A stretch of 64,000 nt of DNA from Phylloscopus collybita. Taxonomy: Eukaryota; Chordata; Aves; Passeriformes; Phylloscopidae. Where the stretch lies: NCBI GenBank assembly GCA_027886175.1, contig JAJNNQ010000137.1:8188001-8252000 (forward strand), in the 5' to 3' direction. The stretch's first letter is position 1, and the number at the start of each line of letters is the position of its first letter. This document shows, one piece after another, positions 43,366 to 55,215 of the stretch. Below the pieces are notes generated by a model that was given only the letters and a program-made list of their open reading frames with translations, ran no database searches and was not told the origin of the DNA. Made by a program: the position numbers and the translations under genes.

Positions 43366-43770
43366 TCATAAGAACAGTCCAATCTGTTCAGACCAAAGGC
43401 TCATTTAGCCCAGGACCTTGGTTCTCACCAGGTCCCATAATGAATGTCAGCAGAGGAGAATGGGTGGCGAGCAGGCAGCAGTGCTTAGTGATATCGTCTC
43501 CCAGGCTCCAGCACTGGTTGTTCAGGGATTTCCTGAGCCAGGGGTGGAATCTCTGTGTTCAGTGCTTTTCAATTACTTGTTTTTGATAAATTAGTACTGG
43601 CATTTCTTGTGCTCATATATCTTTTAAGCATCCACAGCATCCCAAGCCCTACAAATTGCAACATGGCAGAAACATCCCTTTATTTTATTTTAAATCTTCT
43701 GCCTGCCAGTTTTCTCATTTTGGGGAAAAAAAAATGAGAATACTCTTCTTTTCTTTTTATTTCCTTCAAT
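43366..43770 (-). mobile_element. Old degraded LINE-like remnant (probably CR1 group)
   Basis: Blocks agree in order with a dispersed amniote repeat that I recall from bird, turtle and crocodile genomes: cataagaacagtcc, cagaccaaaggctcatttagcccagg, agtgatatcgtctcccaggctccagca, cagggatttcctgagccagg, tggaatctctgt, gcatccacagcatcc, and cctttattttattttaaatcttctgcctgccagttttctcatttt. The family is probably CR1-like and in reverse orientation here, but class and strand are from memory and uncertain. The copy is strongly diverged and its ends are approximate. Confidence 0.6.
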
Positions 43771-45756
43771 GAGTATGTTTTCTGAATTAGAAGACTGTAA
43801 CTTCATGCAGTACTGAAAATGCAGAAGTGCCATGCATTTAAAGAGGCGTAAAGACACTGTTGGCTTTGTTCTTTATTTCATTCCTGTACACGAAATTTGC
43901 TTTTTCTGACTGTTACCGGGCATTGACATTATTCATAAAAAAAGAATTTAAAAAAAAAATTAGAAGTAATTGTGACTTTAAGACCTTGAATTTTATCTAT
44001 AAAATATGTACTGCACTAGTGATTCTAGAATTCCTTTCTGTGAAAAGATACAGAAGGAAACCAAGAACACAGCTTTGCATAAAGTGCACAAATTGTTCTG
44101 GTCTATTCTAGCTGAAGAGTAACTCATGAAACATGAGAGGAGAGTGCCCTGTACTGAATGGCTTTTGGGGAAGATGCTTAGTTACTGATATGAGAGTAAA
44201 ATGCCAATCTTTCAATTTAACTTCTCTTCTCCTGCTAACACCTCCTGAAACAGGAAGACAGCTGGGCTATTATATTTCAAATTCCATAGATGTTAGTTTT
44301 AATGCCTTCATACAAAAGGAAAAAAATGGGAAAGATGCACTTCATTCCCACATGTTTTCTGTGCATCTCTAAATGTACTGTGTGGCCCCAATGGACCTTT
44401 CTGGCCCTGTGAAGTTTGTCTTAAAAGGGATCTCCAGCACCTTCCAGGTTTTTGGTCACTTTTCCTACAAGGCCATATCTCTGAGTTCTTCCCTTCAAGG
44501 GACTTGCATTTCAGGAACCAATTATGGTTGACAGTGTTTCAAAAACTGTCTCCTATTTCTCAGGGGCCTATAATCAGTGTTCAAATCTGAGGTAAATGAA
44601 GTTTTGTCTCTAAGGGGAAGATAAGCTTAGCAGAGTTCAGAAGGTGCCTCAAACAGCAGAAACACCTTCTCCTGTTGAAATGTTTACATCCAAGGTGATA
44701 GAAAACTGAGCAGCATTATCTTGCAGATGGTCTAGGAAGATTTTATTAAATAAATACAAAGGCATGTGTTTTTCACCTACCAGTTAGGTTCAAAATTTCC
44801 AGATCCAGGCCTGCATTAGAGTACGGAAGCAGTCTAGTTGTAAAACTAAGGCAAGAAGCAACCCAGTCATTTCAAAGTTACATCTATATTGTGGATATAG
44901 AAAAAACATGGATCCTTTTGATATTTGTTCTTCTTGATCTCCAAAGCTGACTTGGTTCTTTAGTTCTGTTGGCTTTCACTAGGGTTGCACAAGTATTGCT
45001 GAGGAGAGAACCCAGATCATTGTCTAAAGGTGCTTTTGCTCATGAATAACAAATTAAAAGGGTGATTTGGCACAGCAGGTGAGATGATTAATATTTCAGG
45101 TCTTACTATTTTTGTTTGTGGATGTATGTGTTTGTGTGTAATTATGCATTTCAGGGATGAACAGCTAAATGCAGCTGAACATTTAAGATTTATCTGAATA
45201 AATGCAAATGAAACTTGCATTGTAAAACAAGTAATTGGTATGGATTAAGAACACATGATTTTTCTTCTCAGTGTTTGTTGCCATCACTTTAATGATGACA
45301 AAAAGCAGAAGGGTTGTGATACAGATGCAGGTTTAGAAAATAGTATATTCATCAGTTCAAACCTTTTAAATTGATGGTGATGGAGAACAACTGTTTTAAT
45401 TCATAGTCATTTGGAAGGATTTACCGTGACCTCAAGTTAACATGTAAACATGGCAAGGGATATGAGAAAGATTCCTCTGGTGTTCACTGAACTTGAAGGG
45501 AATCTTTCTGGGACTTCAGTGGGCTCCATGCTGAAGCTCTGAGAGCAGGGCCAGAGAAGATAACCCATGAAAATCTTGGGGATCACAGCACATCTGGGAT
45601 GGCACCACTCTCTAATGTTTAGTGCTATGGTACTTAACCCTGTGCAGAGCACAGGTCCTGCATAACTCAGTTCATGACCACAACCACTCCTCACTGTCTG
45701 TGATCTGGTGGTGGGGGGTGAAAAATGAAGTGATCTGAATGCCAGCTTGCTTTGTC

Positions 45757-45829
45757 AAAAAACAAAACAAAACAAAACACAAAAAAAACCAAACCAAAAA
45801 AAAACTCACCCAAAAAAACCCCAAAACCC
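45757..45829 (+). repeat. A-rich (AAAAC)n and (CCAAA)n stretch
   Basis: Several AAAAC units followed by aaaaccaaaccaaa-type sequence and short C-runs. It is low-complexity sequence without a recognised element next to it. Confidence 0.75.
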
Positions 45830-46299
45830 GGTCAGTCTGTTTGTCAGTTTGTTTTAACCAAGTCAGTCTATATTATGCTGTACTAAACCATACTAAGAAC
45901 TGTACTGTACTACAAGTACACCATACTATATAATGAACCAGGATTTCGAGCCAAAGTTCTGTTAAATGAAGGGCTTCATTTCTTCAAAAATACAGATATC
46001 CGTAATTGAGTTACCTGGTTGGATGCTGATTAGCCCTGCTGACACTGTGCATTCCTATTTATGAATATACATATATAGACGTAAGAGCTGAGTGTATCAA
46101 ATCTTCTTGCCAGTCTCACTGACTGTCTCTCCTTCTGGGGACTCCTGTGTGCTAGAAAGGCAGGAAAGATACTGAATAACAAAGTGAATTTTAATGTACT
46201 TTTTTCAGTCACCCTGAATCAAAACCACTTAAATCCATCTGTTACTGTGTCAGCGAAGTTTTTTGTTGCACTGGGAAAAGAATATCAAACATTCTTGAC

Positions 46300-46326
46300 T
46301 TTTTTTTTTTTAAATAAAAAAAAAAA
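46300..46326. repeat. T12-aaat-A11 inverted run
   Basis: Twelve T, then aaat, then eleven A, making a perfect AT hairpin with a very short loop. It is prone to slippage and to assembly error. Confidence 0.8.
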
Positions 46327-48762
46327 CCCACCCCAATGCATATGAGAAATGCATTGCTCTTAGACACAGTGCCATGAGGAATAATTGCAACTTGTCACTG
46401 AGAGAGGTTATAATTATGTCTCCTGTTAGTTATGTCTCCATGTGCACAATGGAAGTTACCTTTTCAAATGCATTGTTCTCCAATGCAATATCAGTTATTA
46501 AAATTTGACGATATTATTACTTGCTAATGAAGGAAAATGAAATGAGGCTGCAGAAAGGCTGGGTGCTGTAACACTGAAAGCACATGGAGGGAACAAAGAG
46601 GAGAGGGAAGTGCTTATTGCAGAGATTTCAGATCTAAGCTGTGCCTCAGGAAAAGCAAAATTGCCCAAAGGGTCAGAATTTCAGCTTCTGTATTTCAGAC
46701 TTTGTTTATGTCTTTTTAAAAATCTGAATATGTATCAAACACTTGTCTAGATCTGACACTTCATAGTCACCTCTGCATGAAATGCAGCAAATAGATTGCA
46801 GTATCTTAGAGACAAAAACAAAGCTTAATAGTTGTTGCAGTAGTTGCTGTGGTGTATTTTTCTGCCACTTTGTTACTTGCACAAATTCTCTGAAAGTATG
46901 CTCACAAGGTCTTATTTTAGGGAGAAAGAATTAAGTATATTTTTCTAGGCTTGCTCCTTATTCTGTCACTCATTTAGAGTCAGATTTTTGAAGCCTTTAA
47001 TTTAGGTCATGTCTTCATATTAGAGACTTCTCCTTCCTGGGAATTAAAAGGCAGATAGGATAAAAAGCAGTGCAGACATATGCCTTCATTTTCAGAAGTG
47101 ACTAACAGCTCCAAGTATCAGAATTTTAAATTGCCCAAGAAGGTATTTGTGGAAAATCAGAGCCCTTGAGCAAGTTTTAAATTGGGTGCCCAACTTGTGA
47201 GTGTGCAAAGTCACTTGGGAAATTAGAAAATCTTGGCCATATGTTAACACCACTTGACTAAGTCCTTTCTGTATGTTGCTTCCCCAATTTGCAGTTGTTT
47301 TTGTGTTGTAAATAAGATAGCCTTGACTCAGAAAATTCCCCAGGAAAACTGGAGGACCCTTCTCTTGTTAAACAGCACCCTAATTACAGAAGCAATTTTA
47401 CAAACAATCCCCGGGGGAAAACATTTTTTTACTCATCAGGAAGGCTCTTGAATAAAATAACACCTTTGCTAACTTCATTTATTTACAGCAGGACACAAGA
47501 CTGAGGCTGGGTTAGATTTATTGCCATTACATCACTGATGCTCAGTAATTCATAAAACATTGGGTCTAGGAGTCAGCACTGCTGTTACTTCCTCTGATGC
47601 CTGACCTCACCACAGTCTAATAACATACAGGAAATCCAGAAGACAAAGGGGGAAAGAAGTGGTCTTGAATGCTAAAAATAACCATAGAAAACTTGTACAA
47701 TCATGTAATAGAGTATGGCCCAATAATTTATTTAACATAATAGTAGAATCTGCTAAAGTAATTAGAATCTGTTCCAAATGTTTTTAATGGAAAATATGTT
47801 GGGGGCAAGAATAAGAACACTTAAAGAATGGAGACTTTTAGGTTATGTAGTTCAGTTACGTGTACTGGTTTTAGGTTTTTATATCTTATTTCTTACATAT
47901 GCAGACCACTTAATAACTTGACTAGAACAGACAGTCATTGTATGGTGGTTATATTTCCAGAGGTCATCCTATATGAGCCAGACAGTCATCTTAGGTGATG
48001 TATTACACTTGACAACCCAGAAAGTTGCAATACAAAGGCATTCTAATTCTCAGTGTCCTCTGAGAATCGTTCAATATCCTTGATGGTATCTAGTGTCTGG
48101 TATGCCATTGGGATGACATTTTTGGTGTCTTTACCAATCAGTCAAGGTTAACGTGTCATTCATGTTAACTGTGTGTTTGGTTTGTTTTGAGTTGTTTTCT
48201 TTTTTCTAATCACTCCATAATTGCAAGAATTTCTAAAGCAATTAATAGTATAATGACACTACAACAAAACTCACGTCTGCCCATTTATTTGCTGTAGAAT
48301 TAGAACACATTATCCAAAATAAGCAGATCTTTAAAAATTGTGCAAATAGGTAAATGACATCATCAGGGAAAAATAAACTAAACCCAAAAAGCTGTTGCAT
48401 GAAAGTCAGGTAAGTCTGGTGAATTTAGTTTGTGAAATATTTTAAAAGCAAGTTCACAAACATACATATCTTTTTTGAACAGCTGCTCAGTTTGACTGTG
48501 CCTGCCCTCCTTTTATTTACATATGTTGCACAGTGATTTGAAAGAGGCTATTATTCATATAAAGACCAATATTAGTATGCAGACTAGTATGTTCAGGTGT
48601 GAACAAGTCTTCACCATTTGACATTGACACTTGGTTTCTCTCCCAATCAGAAGCAGAAGCACTTACGGATCATGAGCTAGGAATAATGAATAGCTTGAAC
48701 CAGCTGTTCCTGAACAGCCCAGTTGGCTGTTTTCCCTTTCATTAAATTCATTGGATTATAAT

Positions 48763-48812
<50 letters not shown>

Positions 48813-48816
48813 GATA
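48763..48816 (+). repeat. (GATA)n tetranucleotide microsatellite
   Basis: About thirteen TAGA/GATA units with one interruption (gataaata near 48800). Tetranucleotide arrays of this length are usually length-variable between individuals. GATA-factor binding is possible in principle but not supported by anything else here. Confidence 0.95.
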
Positions 48817-49688
48817 ACATTTCCCTTTCTGCAAAGGCGTATGGTAAATTAATAAATATTGATAGGTTCAATTTCAGAAGAAAGCAAAGTAATGTGGGGT
48901 GTTTGATAATTGACTGAAAGACAGTTATTGGGAGGGTGAGTTGTCCAAATTCAGCCTAGGGAGTCAGGTTTTCAAAACTTGTGCTTTCCAGAATTTTCTA
49001 CTATGTTTTAAGGCATGTCATGAAGATTAGAAGCTAGGATAACTTTCCAGTAGAAGTGATGTATAGAAACCAAGAGCCCTGTTTTTCTTACAGAAATGAT
49101 GCATAGAGCTGGCCATCATTGTAACAGATCTTTTATCTTGATATCAAAAGTAAGATTTTCAGGCACCAAGATATCAGTGAATATCTGAGTATAGAGAAAA
49201 GAATAGAAGGAAGAATATATCTTGAGTCTGAGGAAGAGTGCACAGATAGATGCAGAGACTGTTTGAGTGGCCTTGTGGTGATCAGGAAGTTGGGCAAACT
49301 GCCTGAGGGAGGCACAGGGAGGTGGGCAGATCTTCATAGCTCATGATCAATTTTGAAGGTAAGTATTCCTCAACAAAGTTCCTTCTCTGTGCTCTTTAGC
49401 ACAGTGCAGCACAGCCATCCCAGAAAGTTTCAGTTCCAGGTCCTACAGAAGCTGAAGTCCTTTCCTTGGGAACACCATTTCACTAAAGGTCTGTCACTTA
49501 AAATGATTTCCCATAGGATTTTAAAATTAATTTTCATAACTCAATTCTGCTAAGCCTCAAGTTGAAAAAACAAAATGTAATAAAGGTGTTGCAGAGCCCA
49601 GTGTCCTCCAGATGTGTGCAGGTAAAACCCTATAGCCTGGTTTACAGGGAGTCTGAAGACTAAAACGTCAGAAGCCCACTGTGTACAC

Positions 49689-49740
49689 TTCTTTTCTTTT
49701 TTCTTTTTTCCTTTTTTTGTTTTTCTTTTTTTCTTTTTCT
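49689..49740 (+). repeat. Polypyrimidine stretch (T-rich with C)
   Basis: About 52 bases of T with scattered C and one G. It is simple sequence in the interior of the 30.7-kb intron, far from any recognised acceptor. Confidence 0.8.
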
Positions 49741-51579
49741 ACTAATAATTAATGATTTAAAGCAGTTGCATTGTTGCTTCAATCACTTTTCACCTATTTC
49801 CCTAATGGTTACCACTTGCCTCAACATTTACATTTGTTTTAATATTTGTATTTTTTGCATAATTTCTCACATTATATTTATTTGCACTTTCACTTTTTTA
49901 AAAAATAAAGCATTCCATGGGGATGAATTTAATAAAAGTTTCTCATTAAAAGTTCTGTAACAGCATGATTCCCAAACCTGAAACCAAAGTCTTCATATTT
50001 AACAGTTTTCATGACTCAATAGATTAAGTGTGAAATAGGAAATATAATAACAATAACAACATAGCCATATCCTGCACAGTTGTTTCACTTAAAATTATTC
50101 TTGAAATGTAACATAATTCATAAATAAATCAATTCTCACAGAGTAAAATTTACTCAAAAGACTCTCTGAATTCATGAAGTTATAAAATGTGTGCACAGAA
50201 AGTTGTATGGGGAAGAGGTGAATAAAAATTCACTGATACTAATATATTGGAAGGCACGAAAAAAAAAAAAAGAGAAAAAGGGGAAAAAATCCAAAGAGCA
50301 AAATCATCAAATTTCTGTTTTGCAAAGTCAGGTGTCTCTAATCAGCTTCCTGTGCAGTGTTCGTTTCAGAAAGATTCTTAGCTCAGACCTAAATTTGTAC
50401 GAAGGTTCCTCTGTGGTCACTAACGAGATCTTGTCCTTGGGAACTGCAGTTCTGAGCTGCTCTGACTCCTCATTCAGACGAACCTGTAGCCTTCTGCTGT
50501 CACCAGGGCAGCAAATTCAGCCACCACAACTAATGCCTCTATGTAGAGGGGATAAATCCAAACCTTAACAAGTCTGAAAGTTTTTCCCTTGAGTGGGAAG
50601 TAAAGCTTTGCCTTCTGTGCTTTCCAACAGTGAATAAACAGAGAACAAAATATTTCCATGCCAGCAACATCTTACTCAGTTAAGAGACATTGCCACTGGC
50701 TTTAAAGTCCTCCAGTGCATAATTGATGCATTTTTATACTCCAGGCACTCTGGAAGTCTTCTGGAGCCATTTTTTCTGGGGTTTGGGGTCAGGGGGTGTT
50801 ACTTTTGGGGTTATCTTTTTTGTTGTTTTTTTCCTTGATGAGTTTGTTTTATAAAGTACTACATCATAGCACAACATAGTCTGTGTAAATAACAAGAGGA
50901 ATGTCAACATCAAAAATTCTTACAGCTATGGCAAGCTCTACCTTTTTAATTAAACAAAGATTGTGATAGTTCCTAAGGCTCTTGCCACATTGCACATTTC
51001 TGGGCCATTCTTTCTTCAGCAGTTTCTTGTGGAAATCAGTTTGTCCCTGAAAGATACCCTGGAGATGTGCTCCTTTCTATTTATGGTTTGGGGGTTACAA
51101 GAGTAAGGATGTGAGTTCATTCAATTGCACTACAATGGCTGGGGAGCTTCAGTGCTATCATTCCATGCATAATAATTTAAACCAGTAGTAACTCCATAGT
51201 AGCTGTACACAGTCCATCAACAAACTCTCTTCAGATCATTTGCTTGCACTGTATTTATTCATTATTGACCAGCAGTGGTTCCACTGCATTAATCTCTGCA
51301 ATTCTGGGATGATTTCTGTGAGAATTGCCAGAAAAGTTTCAGGAAAGAAGTCCCCCTGAAATTCAGCAATCAGTGCTGTCCAGACTTAGGATGGTAGGTT
51401 ACTGCTTCCTCACTGGCCACATGTTCACCTGCAAGGCAGTAGTACTGAACTGGGAAATAAAATCTCTGTTTACCAATAACAGCTAATTTAAATCTTTCTT
51501 ATGTTGAGGCAGTTCTGGATGGGCTAGGTACAGGCAGACATACAAAAAAATTCTTTAAGAAGTTATTATACTGGGTATA

Positions 51580-51592
51580 AATATATATATAT
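51580..51592 (+). repeat. Short (AT)n run
   Basis: A run of AT dinucleotides inside a wider AT-rich patch. It is simple sequence only. Confidence 0.6.
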
Positions 51593-54495
51593 GCATAAAT
51601 AGGTATAGAGTTGTTATGTTTATGTATATATAGCACTATGTTTTATTGGCTTACTAGCTGACTGAAGCTATTCAATAGCAAGATGTGAAAAGTCTAGTCA
51701 GGTAGCAATGTCACCACTCAGTGTCATGATATGACACATTGTTTCAGTCATATTTCAGCTGTTTGAAAGCGAGTCTCTGGAGCCTGGAAGTGGCAGATCA
51801 TCGGGAGTCACAACAATTTTTTCCTTCATTTCCAGAACTGAACTGTAGTTCTTTTTGGCCAAATCTTGCCGTCTATCACACTATCTGCTACAGGAAAACA
51901 TATGTTTTAAGGAGCCAGAAGCATTATCTCCTACCATGAAGGCATTTACTAGGTGAAACAATTCATGTCATACCATGAGCCAGCAGTCAGTTGTTGTCTT
52001 TATGGGTTTGTGGAATTTCAAGACCTAAACAGTCTCATTTTCAGTGGTTTTACTGTGGATTATAAAGAAGCATCAATGAGATATAAACTTAGTGTTTAAT
52101 AACCCATAAAACATGCTACAGCAAGGTTTTTAGCTACAAGGATCTGTAAAAAAGGTTTGAAGTACATTGTAATGTCCTTTTGGGTTGCCGTGCAACTAAT
52201 GAAAGGGTTTAGACAATAAATTGGACTAATTGTTGAGTTACAAAGGCCTTTCTTTGATTTTTTTTTTTTTTCTTCTTTCTTCTTTTTGCATTTCTAGAAA
52301 CTTTTCTCCCACCTGGCAATCTTGCTTTGTCATGAATTCCTGTCCTTCATTCTGTAACAGCCCTCATAAAACTTTGCAACATTGAGCTTTGTTTAATACA
52401 GAGGGGGTTTTGCTGTCTATGGCTCAGGCATTTGCTGACTCATTGCAGTACCATTCTTTGTATTCAATTAGCTGCAAAACCCAAGAAGCAGCAAAATTAT
52501 TAGCCGATCAGAATTTTTCTGAAACAATGTGCATCCTTTCCATCCAACAGCTCTTTTCTGTACTGTACAAAAGAGGACCACACTCACATAGTCCCAAGAC
52601 CCTCTAAATCTCTGAGCAGAGCCTTGTTTTTTGCTATCTCCAGGCAGACTGCTTAAATATGGGTGGAAATACTGCAGACAAGTGACTAGTGTGATCAAAT
52701 ACCTATCACAAGTCATATTTCTTCCTAGACTTTTAAAATGGTGGGTGGTATGTAGGAAAGAGTTTATTCCTCTTTTGCCTGTATGTTCTGTTGATTTCAG
52801 CACCCAAAAAGCTGTTTGGGCAAATTGCCCTGTTCATGACAGGTTAGACTGCCTACAGCATGTTTATCACAGCTGCTTGGGGCCTCAGACTAACCATGAT
52901 ACATTTATTTGGCACTTAGCAGTGATGTATTTATTGTCATTATTACTCACCCATAAATTTGGAAACTTATAGTACGTATCTCTTCATCGCTTTTTAACTA
53001 AAATGTGAAAACACATTGGGATTTTCCTTTCAGGCCTCTTATTTCAAATGTTTTATTCCACAAACACTAGGAGAAGGGTACATCATCTCTGACTTAGGTT
53101 GACCCAGGTCTCCACTTGTTCTTGCCCCCTACGCACCAATATCAGTAGAGTTACAGTGACATAAACCAGAAGAATACAGTCAAAAATCAGATCCTCCTTA
53201 CACCAAATCACTTTCTACATTTGTTTCCTATTTGTCTTATAATGACACATGGGATTATTTTGGGAATATATTCTGCTTTAACTGTCATGCCACTGACTCT
53301 GTAGCCTTATCAGATATCCATTGGTGTGCAAGTTGAGCAATTATCATGTACTAAGAGGAAATGCCAAGAAAACAGAGATTAATAATAACATTTTTCAAAA
53401 ATAGCTTGTAGCATTAGTGACGTCTTCTATTATTGTAGTTGAGGTTTAGCATTCTCGTCAATTCACTGCTTTTATTTATTGTGCAAGATCTAGATATGGA
53501 CCCTACAGTAGAATTCCAGAAATGTTTTTCTGTTTGATTATTTATTCATCTCTGGTTAGACGAAGCAAAGTCAGAAAACTGGAGAGAAGCAAAGAATGTG
53601 TCTGGATTATTAGGAAGCAGAAAAAAAGGCAACAGGAAAGAGAGAAATGTAATACTGTGTCAGATATTACAGTTACAGGATGACTGTATAAACATAATCA
53701 GGCACGTTGCATGTACAAGAACATGCCTTAGGAGATTGAGCTTGAATTCTGGGATCAAACTTCACAAAGCTGTGTCCAACCTTTTTATCTTACACTGCAG
53801 TAAGCCATAGATGACTATCCACCTAACAGTTGATTTTCTCTTCATCTTTCTCTTCAGTGAATGGAATGAAAAGTGAAATCCATCTCAGGTTCTTTGGAAA
53901 ATACATTAAAAAAATACACAGAGATATGTGCTTGTGTGATGTAATTGAAGAGGCCTGTAATAACATCTGTAGCCTGTGACTTACAAAATCATGGACACAG
54001 TGGTTTAAAAGAGCACCATTGGGACACATGTTTGGTCATTAGCCTGGCCCGTGCCTGGGTTCAGTATGGATGAGCAATATAGGCAAGGCAGGTTGCTTAG
54101 GAGGATGCTGCTTCCAAGGTGGAGGTCGATCTCTTCTCTTTGGGGCTCCTTGACTTAATTAGGTGTCAGTGCAGATTAATCACAGTGCAGGTGGGAAATG
54201 CAAAGCCCAGGTTTTGCTGAGGTCTTCACAAGTCTTCTGTGAATGTTGAAGAATTCTATACAAAAAGCATCTATTCTTCTGTTTTTTTCCTCAGTGCAAA
54301 TACTATTCAAGTTGATTGGCAGACTTAGTTCCCCAGTTAAAATTAAAATAATTAAATGCTGAAAAGCCCATTGCTTTGGATTTATTTACTTTCATTTGAC
54401 TCGGTGTTGACTGAGATTCTTTTTAATCTTGGTTTATATTCCCCTATAATTTGCCCTCAACCTGGGTGTTTTAAAAGTTCATTTCAAGGTACTGA

Positions 54496-54593
54496 ATAAT
54501 AATAGTAATAGTCATAGTCATAGTCATAGTCATAGTCATAGTCATAGTCATAGTCATAGTACTACTGCTACTACTACTACTACTACTACTACT
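54496..54593 (+). repeat. Compound microsatellite: (AAT)n, (GTCATA)8, (ACT)n
   Basis: A short AAT/AGT lead-in at 54496-54510 is followed by eight perfect GTCATA hexamers at 54511-54558. After a gt dinucleotide comes an ACT trinucleotide run of eleven units with one ACT to GCT change at 54561-54593. It lies about 530 bp before the exon 5 acceptor. Open frames reading through it (poly-Thr-Met or poly-Ser on the minus strand) are artefacts of the repeat. Confidence 0.95.
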
Positions 54594-55090
54594 AATGCTT
54601 TCCTGATGCAGTTGAAATTGAATTTGAGGATGTGTATAAAACAGTAAGTCACTAATGCTTAGGCTAGGACAAGCAGATTTTAGCATCATGTTATGCACTA
54701 ATCTACAGTGGCAGCACATTTCAGAAAATAGTAGTCAGTAGAAAATGGATTTTACCTTCTATTCAGATAAAAGTTTCAGATTCCTGCTTCTGAGTTACTA
54801 TTACTTGGATGTATTCTCGGTGAAAGCAAAATAATTGAATAAACCCATGAAAATTAATATGAAAATAAATTATATGTGAAGTGGAACAGAAGAGACACAA
54901 GCTATTTATCTGTATTTTTGCCTTTGACCAGCATTCAGCACATACTGAATGGGCACTTTTACCAGATCCTCACCCAGTGCAACTTGACTCTCCTGAGCCA
55001 CAAACCCCACTATAACTCACATACACTGCACTCTTTTTAGTTCAAATTACTTCTTAGTGTTCTTTCATCAAATAATGTTGCTTTTTCCTT

Positions 55091-55121
55091 TTTTAATTTT
55101 TTATTTTATTTTATTTTACAG
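55091..55121 (+). promoter_or_regulatory. SEMA3A: Exon 5 acceptor with (TTTTA)n pyrimidine tract
   Basis: The 3' splice site is preceded by an almost pure T tract broken by A at five-base spacing (ttttattttattttattttacag). The acceptor AG is at 55120-55121. The tract therefore doubles as a short pentanucleotide repeat, and its length could change by slippage. Confidence 0.8.
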
Positions 55122-55215
55122 GACAACATTTTTAGAATGGAAGAGTCACATTTTGAAAATGGGCGAGGGAAAAGCCCTTATGATCCCAAACTGCTGACAG
55201 CTTCACTTTTAGTAG
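55122..55215 (+). CDS. SEMA3A: SEMA3A coding exon 5 (residues ~152-182)
   Basis: The exon is 94 bp between acceptor ttttacag and donor TAG|gtaggt. It has 31 codons from DNIFRMEE to LLTASLLV plus the first base (G) of the split Asp codon completed by the next exon. The segment SHFENGRGKSPYDPKLLTASLL is strongly SEMA3A-like. The boundary positions are fixed by frame: the preceding exon ends in phase 0 and the next begins AT|GGA. Arg-Met-Glu-Glu stands where human has Lys-Leu-Glu-Asn. This part of the sema domain lies near the stretch that chimera work on collapsins linked to repulsive specificity. A 142-codon antisense frame over the same place is a shadow. Confidence 0.96.

Noticed and set aside
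54471..54719. Minus-strand frame with poly-Ser and Thr-Met repeats
   Set aside because: The repeats are a direct translation of the GTCATA and ACT microsatellite; no gene evidence.
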